Origin: Salvator merianae
Taxonomy: Eukaryota > Chordata > Lepidosauria > Squamata > Teiidae
Assembly: GCA_003586115.2 (NCBI GenBank)
Contig: QVOM02000103.1
Location: 2,108,001-2,172,000 of the forward strand
Length of the DNA stretch: 64,000 bases
Reading direction: 5' to 3'
Shown here: positions 58,056-64,000 of the stretch, piece after piece
Layout: each line of letters begins with the position of its first letter
Numbering within the stretch: position 1 is the first letter of the stretch
Program-made: the position numbers and the translations under genes
The notes under the pieces: generated by a model
Seen by the model: the letters and a program-made list of their open reading frames with translations, nothing else
Database searches by the model: none
Told to the model about the DNA's origin: nothing

Positions 58056-58104
58056 GGTTGTTATTATTATTATTATTACTAGTACTAGTACTACTACTAA
58101 TTTG
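58056..58104. repeat. (TTA)n/(CTA)n microsatellite
   Basis: Seven or so 'tta' units pass into 'ctagtactagtactactac'. Confidence 0.93.
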
Positions 58105-58265
58105 CATTTTTATTTCAGAGCAGGTTACAGCAATACAAACAATGTGTAAAATGAACACTCTAAAAACCATAACAGTGCCTGAAAGTAGGGAGGGGAAGGT
58201 GTACATGTAAAGTGAAGGTGTCTGGCACAACCTGGGGGGGGGGGGAGATTATTCCATAGTCTAAA
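58105..58265 (+). repeat. LINE-like reptile repeat, fragment
   Basis: 'agagcaggttacagcaatac', 'ataacagtgcctgaaagtag', a G14 run and 'gattattccatagtct' align with the start of the copy at 2.54 kb. Confidence 0.6.
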
Positions 58266-60739
58266 TCAGAAATTATACTAAATAATGTGATGCAAGAAGA
58301 GCATAGCATCTTTTATCCATTACAGAATGATCTAGGCACTATTCACAAGTGCTTGTGTAAAAGCCCAGCTTGTCTGTGCAAACTCAGCATCCACATAACT
58401 AAGCCCCAACAGAAAAAGTCACATTTAAAACAAATTAGCAAAAAACAAGAGAGGCACCTTTAGAGGCTTTTCTCTCTTTTTTTCCCACTGTTAACTGCTG
58501 TTTAGTGGTTAGAGTTAGTGGTCTTTGCACATAGCAGAACTGTAGACCTTCTGCATCACCGGTAATCATCCCAATAGAGTTACTTTGTACGTGGCACTTT
58601 TAGAGTTACTTTTATTAAGTTCAAGAATCTTCCAGCAGAAGGAAACTTCACCTTTTGATTTTAGCTGACTAACAGGCTGCTTGAGATGAGATAATTTGTA
58701 TTTCAGTCATAATTATTAACATTCCCTTAGACCATTCATACATACTGTTTATGGGATGCTGAATACAACCTCATATGATTTTTTTTCAGTATAGCATCTT
58801 CATAGGCTATTTCTGAGATGATGGCAAGTTTGCACAAGTTTTGCATGAACTATTGGGAGCAGGGATGGGAAGCATTTGCAAGGCAATGTAGAAGGTATAC
58901 ACATTTCTTGCACATCTCTGTGGATACAGAGGAGATGTGGTATGTTTGTGCAGTGTTTAGACCATAAATAGTGAGTATATCCAGCTGTTCTACTAGGCAA
59001 CTCTGAACTTAGGGCACAGAAAATAACTTAAATCTATAAGACTATAAAGAATAAGTAATTCCTTAGGTTTCCATCATAGCTGAATTAAAAATAGCATTAA
59101 GAGAAAGTGGCATTCTTAAAGGTTGTTGAATTAATTCTAGAAATTGGGGGTACAATAAAGCTCTTTCTGTGATAAATATATGGGAACTCTTCTTAATTAA
59201 TCTCAGTAACTTTAATATTGGGCTACATAATGCATCTTTTTTCTGTATAAGCAAAGCTGAGATAAGTTTATCCAGCACCAGAAGAAGCGAGCAGAACCTG
59301 CCTGTGTTAACAAAAGTATGTTGACTTATATCAGTCCTTTTGCCTGATTTAAAATTGATCCCATAAGAAAAGTTAAATATCACCTATGTTTGTACATTGC
59401 TCAACAGCTATTAAGATAATTCTTTTATAAATACAGATGGTGCCCTTATCAAAATTACATGGCAGTAAATAGATGCTGGGAGAAGCAATATGACACTTGA
59501 TTAGCTAATAAAATGCAGTAAAGGAAATCAGAATGTTAAGTTGCTCTGACAGTTTTCTTACTGTCTTATTTATTGCTCATATAAATGTTTCTAAAGTGCC
59601 AACACTGTTTCAGTTTAACTGGCTTCTTTTTGTTTTTTAATTTTTTAAAAATTACCTGCTCATTAGATCTGAGGCATAATATACTCATTACCAATAATGC
59701 CATAATACCAATAAAGCTGTGACTTTTTTGTTTTGAAATATATTTTAATGCTGTTGATTTAATTGAGTTTTGCTTCTTTAAAGACAAGCCAAAATGATTA
59801 AAGAAAAGGTATCAAAAAAGGTCAGATCTATTAGGGAAAAACGAGATGGTCTCTGCCACTTAATATGTTGCATGTTATTCATGATTTGAGAAAATAATAG
59901 CCAGAAATATGACAAGTAGCCATTTGTTATGCATGATACTATTATCCTGTAGTCTTGGGGGAAAAAAATCCTGATCATAATTGTTACATAAATGGGAAAA
60001 ATTATGTAAATATTGATATTTCACTGAGGTAAATATTCAACTAAACTCAGTATGTTCAATATAGTGTATGCGGAGTAGTTTTTTTTTAATAAAACAAGAA
60101 AGAAAGAAGATTCAGAATACAGACTGATATGAAAACAGAACTGCTAGTTCAAATTTTCATAGCTGAAGTTAGTAGCCTAACTCAAGAGATCCATTTTAGC
60201 ATTTTATTGATACATAACAAAGATTCACTTGCAATCCTTAAAGCAGACCATTGTAGAAATACTGCAAGTTCTAAACGTTATAGCTAAGTACTCTGGAATT
60301 GTAAGATTTGTAAAATAGCCGAGAGATACTCGGTATATCTTTTATGGACTCAGTAAGCTTCTAGTTAAAATCTCAGCTATGACAAATCATGGTAGGCAAA
60401 GTTATATACTTTAAATTTAACCTTGTTAAGTTTTACTACATCATGTTCCTTTAAATCTCAGCATAAAATGCCTAGTTCCTGCCCCATACAGCCATCCAAT
60501 GAATTTCATGCTCTGTCTGGAAATAGGCTGCCTACATAAGCTGCACATAGCCACTGGACATCTACTACTGCTTCAGTTTGATGCAGAAAAGGATGACCAG
60601 AAAAAGATTTGTCACATTTTTAACATACTTGCTTGCCTCTTTCCAACCATATGAATGGTGTACAAAACTGTTAGAATGATGTACAAAACAGTTGAGGAAA
60701 AACTGATGACTCAGTAATGCTAACTTGTCCGTGCATCCA
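58266..60739. other. Repeat-poor AT-rich stretch
   Basis: No mobile-element landmarks. The 106-aa minus frame at 59063-59383 and the smaller frames near it have no recognisable domain. Confidence 0.5.
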
Positions 60740-60821
60740 TGCGTCCATGCGTCCCTTCCTCTCTCCTTCCTTCCTTTCCTCCCTCTCTCCTTCCTTCCCT
60801 TCTTTTTTCCTTTCTCTTTAT
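60740..60821. repeat. (CCTT)n-type pyrimidine tract
   Basis: About 80 bases almost free of purines, composed of imperfect 'ccttcctt', 'ctctcc' and 'ccatgcgt' units. It gives a spurious 64-codon frame. Confidence 0.9.
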
Positions 60822-61845
60822 AATGTTGGCCAAATCATGTTATTATAGGGCCTGGATATCAATTACAAAGCTCACCTTCCGAGTAGAATTTTCAGGAAAG
60901 GGGGAAAGAGTGGACTGTAGGAGAATTTCATAATCAAGTACAAAAGAGATTTTATTACAAATTGCCATAAATGTTTCCTTTTTAATCCCTTTAAGTTATG
61001 ATGACATTTTTTCTTCTACTTGCCTTGCTGATAAATGCAGTATGATATGTTCACTAAGTAATTGAGTTATCCAATCTAAAGGTATTTTTTTAAATCTAGA
61101 AAAAGAGCCACTATAAAGATTGCAGAAACTAGATAGTGGAACCTACAGTCAATGCCTCTGTAGCTTGTGTTGATTTGCCTTGGATGTTTGTCCACAGAGT
61201 AGACAGGCAAACTGTAAGAGCTAAAAAAATCCTAGAACAACATCCCTGAAGCATAAAATAGTTGCGGTAACAGATCATTCTGCATATTGCCTGATTTGAT
61301 TATACAAAAGTGTCTGTTTTTGAATTTAACTTCATAAAATTTAGTGGATACAAAGAATACTTATAAATAGAAAGTGCAGTTACACTGATGTGGCAGTGCT
61401 TACAGGTTCAGTTATTGGAAAAAGACTATTACTCTCTCTCTCTCTCTGCAGAATTAACATCACAACCTTATGTCAGTAGCTCACTATTACCCTAATATCT
61501 GATTTTGGATTCTGTCCAGTCCCATTAGATATCCCCATGTTGATTGCTCTGTTACTGGTGAATGGTAATTGCCTTCAAATCCCATTGGAGTTCAGATGTT
61601 TGGGAATAAAAACATTGCTTAGCAAGGCTGCCACTTTTACTGATAAACAATAAATCTGTTAGGGAAGAGATTTGAGTGATATGACTGAAACCACATTTAG
61701 CAGTGGTGAATGTGTATGTTGTATTTCTCTGGATAACTCTTATGCCTTGCAGCTGGGCTGAACAGCCTTTTTATATTTATTTATGTGCATGCAACTACTG
61801 GCATATATATAAAACAATTTAAAGTCTAATGGGCACTCCATCAGG
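60822..61845. other. Unique AT-rich DNA
   Basis: A (CT)9 run lies at 61431-61448. No gene or mobile element recognised. Confidence 0.5.
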
Positions 61846-63145
61846 AGTTTGGTTAGGAGGGTGACAGCATGCTTCTAAGGAAGAGTCCGATTCACCTAGA
61901 TGTTCCAGTTCATAAGATTCAATCTCTTCCTTAATGTACAAAACCTCACTACCTCCAATATACCCTTTCTTGTCTTCCTTGTATAGTTTATAACCTGGGA
62001 TAATTGTATCCCATTGATTTTCATTGGTCCTTCAGGTTTCAGTTATGCCAATAATATCATTTTTTAAAAAAATCCATCAGTAAATACTCCAACTACCCTA
62101 TTCTGGCACAGAGGCTTTTGTCATTTGCATATAGACATTTGTATGTACTCAGTGGCGTAGGAAGGGGGGCGGGGGGGGCGGGCCGCCCCAGGTGGCACAT
62201 GTAGCCAGCCCCTTCTCTGTCCGCCCGGTGTGCAAAGTTTCACCTGAGCCAAGAGGGGTGGCGGCAGGGATAGGAGGCTGCAGAGAAGGAGAGTGCAGTG
62301 CCCACCCAGCCAGCAGTCGGTAGGGCGGCAGCGGGGGTAGGAGGCTGCAGGGCAGGGTGCTCTCACTCACACTCCTCTGCCGCCGCGTGGCCCCAGGCGG
62401 CAAAAACGTCAGCTACGCCGCTGTATGTACTCTTCTGATACAAGTTCAGTCTTGTAAGGCTGTGTGAATTCTTAGACTGCCCCTTGCATTTTTCTGTTTG
62501 ACCATTATTGACTAGTTTCTTACTCAGTTCAGTACTACATGCATAATTCCAGGCCTCATCCCTTAAATGTAGATTTTTCTGAACCAGATGTTGCCCAAAT
62601 TCCTGTTGGCTTTGGCCCAGGGATCAGTTTAAAAGTTGTTCTACAACTTTTTAAATATTACACGCCAGTAGTACGGTTCTATCTTAGCTCAAGTGCAACC
62701 CATCCCTTTTGTACAGGTTTGGTTTGTCCCAAAATGTTCCCCAGTGCCAAACAAATCTAAACCCTTCCTCTCAACACCACTACCTCATCTATGCATTGAG
62801 GTTCCTGAGGTCTGCCTGTCTAGCTGATCCTGCATGTGAAACAGGTAGTATTTCTTAGTATGCAATCTTGAAGGTCCTAGACCTAATAACCTAAATTTGG
62901 CTTCCAGGACTCCCTATTTAGCTTTCCCAATGTCATTGGTCCCAACATATATTACAACCACTGGTTCCTCCTCAGCACGATCTATCAGCCTATTTAGACA
63001 AGAAAGCAACTTTCTTCCACTTGAGTGCACACTCAAACTCTCATACTCTACTCCTGCCCCTTTCTGTGTTTCCCCAATGAAGCACAAATAACAGGTGTAT
63101 AACCTTATGAATCCATGAGTCATGATTTCATATGCTATCACTTTA
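61846..63145 (-). mobile_element. CR1 LINE, ORF1 end and ORF2 start, split by a hAT element
   Basis: On the minus strand the higher-coordinate part translates to an ORF1 esterase-like stretch, 'RLIDRAEEEPVVVIYVGTND' (~62914-63010), with the VxIGTND box of SGNH hydrolases found in CR1 ORF1. The lower-coordinate part gives pieces of the ORF2 AP-endonuclease start (family order: N-A-R-S-L-x-N-K, then D-I-I-x-I-T-E-T, then G-Y-x-L-Y-R-x-D, then the G-G-x-V/A-L-Y motif), here with many stops. A hAT element interrupts it at 62150-62423. Confidence 0.8.
62150..62423. mobile_element. Non-autonomous hAT element, GC-rich, perfect 8-bp target duplication
   Basis: Ends 'cagtggcgtag' and 'ctacgccgctg' form an 11-bp inverted repeat with one mismatch. 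The same 8 bases, 'tatgtact', lie directly outside each end (62142-62149 and 62424-62431), the size expected for hAT. The interior is very GC-rich with a G-run block at 62163-62180 and a direct duplication, 'aggaggctgcag' following 'ggcggcag', at ~62259-62284 and ~62325-62351. No transposase frame; the 81- and 84-codon minus frames here are products of GC-rich composition. Edges are base-accurate. Confidence 0.95.
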
Positions 63146-63602
63146 TCAAGACTGTCTGATCATGGCCTTGGTTACTTCTTGAATTTGAGCTTAAAGCCAT
63201 GGGATTCTGAAAAATATACTGTAGGACCATGCATTTTGATTGAACTATATGCCTGGAAGCACTTTCCCAGGCATAGCAGAATAAAAAGGATGTTTTCTAG
63301 AGTATCCTTTTTTAGAAACTTGTGGCTTCAGGTTTCTCCAAACTCAGCTATTTTTATTTACAATCTGTATCTCACCACTTGAATTATGATTTTCAAACAC
63401 TGGAATCTTCTCCAGACTACTAACAGAATACTTCACTTCAAAGAATGCCGAGTGCACCACAAAAGTTTGCTGCCATGTGAGCATAAATATGGGTTACGTA
63501 TCTGTACAAAATATCATGGATATGATACTTTGCATTATGTCATAATTCTCCAAAATATGAATCCTGACCTTGATCTTCATCGATTTTCTAAATCTTACAG
63601 AG
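63146..63602. other. Unique DNA, nothing recognised
   Basis: Plus-strand frames of 86 and 121 codons cross this stretch. The longer one runs on into the family C MITE and shows no domain. Confidence 0.45.
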
Positions 63603-63838
63603 CCTGCATTCATACGCAGAAAAAAAAACTGGCTCAAAAGCATCGTGACGTGGTAGTGTATAGTACTATAGTTCTAACACCATTCCATCCCATCTCAAAT
63701 CCACCTTTAAAGTGCTTTAGAAGTCCATTTTATGACCTCCATGTGCATTAGAGGTGGGATGAGCACACCGGGCACACTAACTTGTGATAGTGCCATCTCT
63801 GAGCTGCCTTTGAGTTTGTTTTTAAAGGGTGTAAACCA
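63603..63838 (+). mobile_element. Fold-back MITE family C, copy 4
   Basis: The core 'gtgcattagaggtgggatga' faces 'ccatcccatctcaaatccac'. The outer parts 'ctggctcaaaagcatcgt' and 'gagctgcctttgagtttg' correspond. Same arrangement as the copies at 9.2 and 14.7 kb. Confidence 0.75.
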
Positions 63839-64000
63839 AACTTTAGGAAGGGTTTTTTTTCCCCTTTCATACAAAGACCCCAGCAAACACAACTTCAATA
63901 AATGGTGCTCAAGAAATAATAGCTTGACTTTCTTTTAGAATCTTTTTTCCTTTGCAAATTTTATATAAATTTTTTACCTAATCCCTGCTGAAGTGTATGT

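Noticed and set aside
60739..60933. 64-codon frame starting in the pyrimidine tract
   Set aside because: Ser/Leu/Pro/Phe-rich translation of imperfect CCTT repeats.
1..64000. CRISPR arrays, bacterial operons, tRNA and rRNA genes
   Set aside because: No regularly spaced repeats were found. The only tRNA-like boxes lie in SINEs. The repeat content is vertebrate.

Overview
This window looks like non-coding vertebrate nuclear DNA, most likely from a squamate reptile (lizard or snake). The basis is the mix of mobile elements. There are Bov-B (RTE) LINEs, tRNA-type SINEs ending in the squamate tail 'aaccaactcttcttcttc', several CR1 LINEs, 5'-truncated L1s whose ORF2 carries a C-terminal CCHC knuckle, a Tigger/pogo element, a Tc1-like element and many hAT-like or MITE elements. 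Background DNA is AT-rich. I found no host protein-coding gene, no convincing host exon, no tRNA or rRNA gene, no operon and no CRISPR array. The long reading frames either belong to transposons or are chance frames through repeats and simple sequence.

Layout. 0-5.7 kb: a Bov-B tail split by a SINE; a GGCC-ended DNA element carrying two ~180-bp palindromic MITEs; a LINE-like repeat; a CR1 3' end; a second MITE type; an L1 fragment. 5.7-15.5 kb: mostly unique AT-rich DNA with scattered MITEs. 15.5-18.7 kb: a LINE-like repeat broken by two DNA elements, then an L1 on the minus strand. 19-21 kb: a GC/AC microsatellite, a probable solo LTR and a fold-back element. 21-26.3 kb: largely unique. 26.3-29.5 kb: a MITE, an internally deleted Tc1 element with intact TA-flanked ends, a CR1 scrap and a cluster of three hairpins. 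33.8-37 kb: two CR1 pieces. 40.6-43 kb: a full-length but decayed Tigger element. 44-47.9 kb: a DNA element and a Bov-B LINE, each split by a copy of the same SINE in opposite orientation. 49-52 kb: a GGCC-ended element, a LINE scrap and a 250-bp-arm inverted repeat. 53-61.8 kb: mostly unique, with small repeat fragments. 61.8-63.2 kb: a minus-strand CR1 (ORF1 esterase part plus ORF2 endonuclease part) cut by a GC-rich hAT element with a perfect 8-bp target duplication.

The elements do not form a working system. Their value is as a record of insertion order: at least five nests can be read directly. Every transposase or reverse transcriptase seen is broken by stops, frameshifts, deletions or catalytic changes. 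The most notable items are the Tc1 element with D-x35-E spacing, the inverted SINE pair, the long inverted repeat at 51.2-52.0 kb, the triple hairpin at 29.06-29.26 kb and the hAT nested in CR1. I see no sign of a previously undescribed biological system. Family names come from recognition without database searching, and edges given to the base are reliable only where a target duplication or terminal repeat is quoted.
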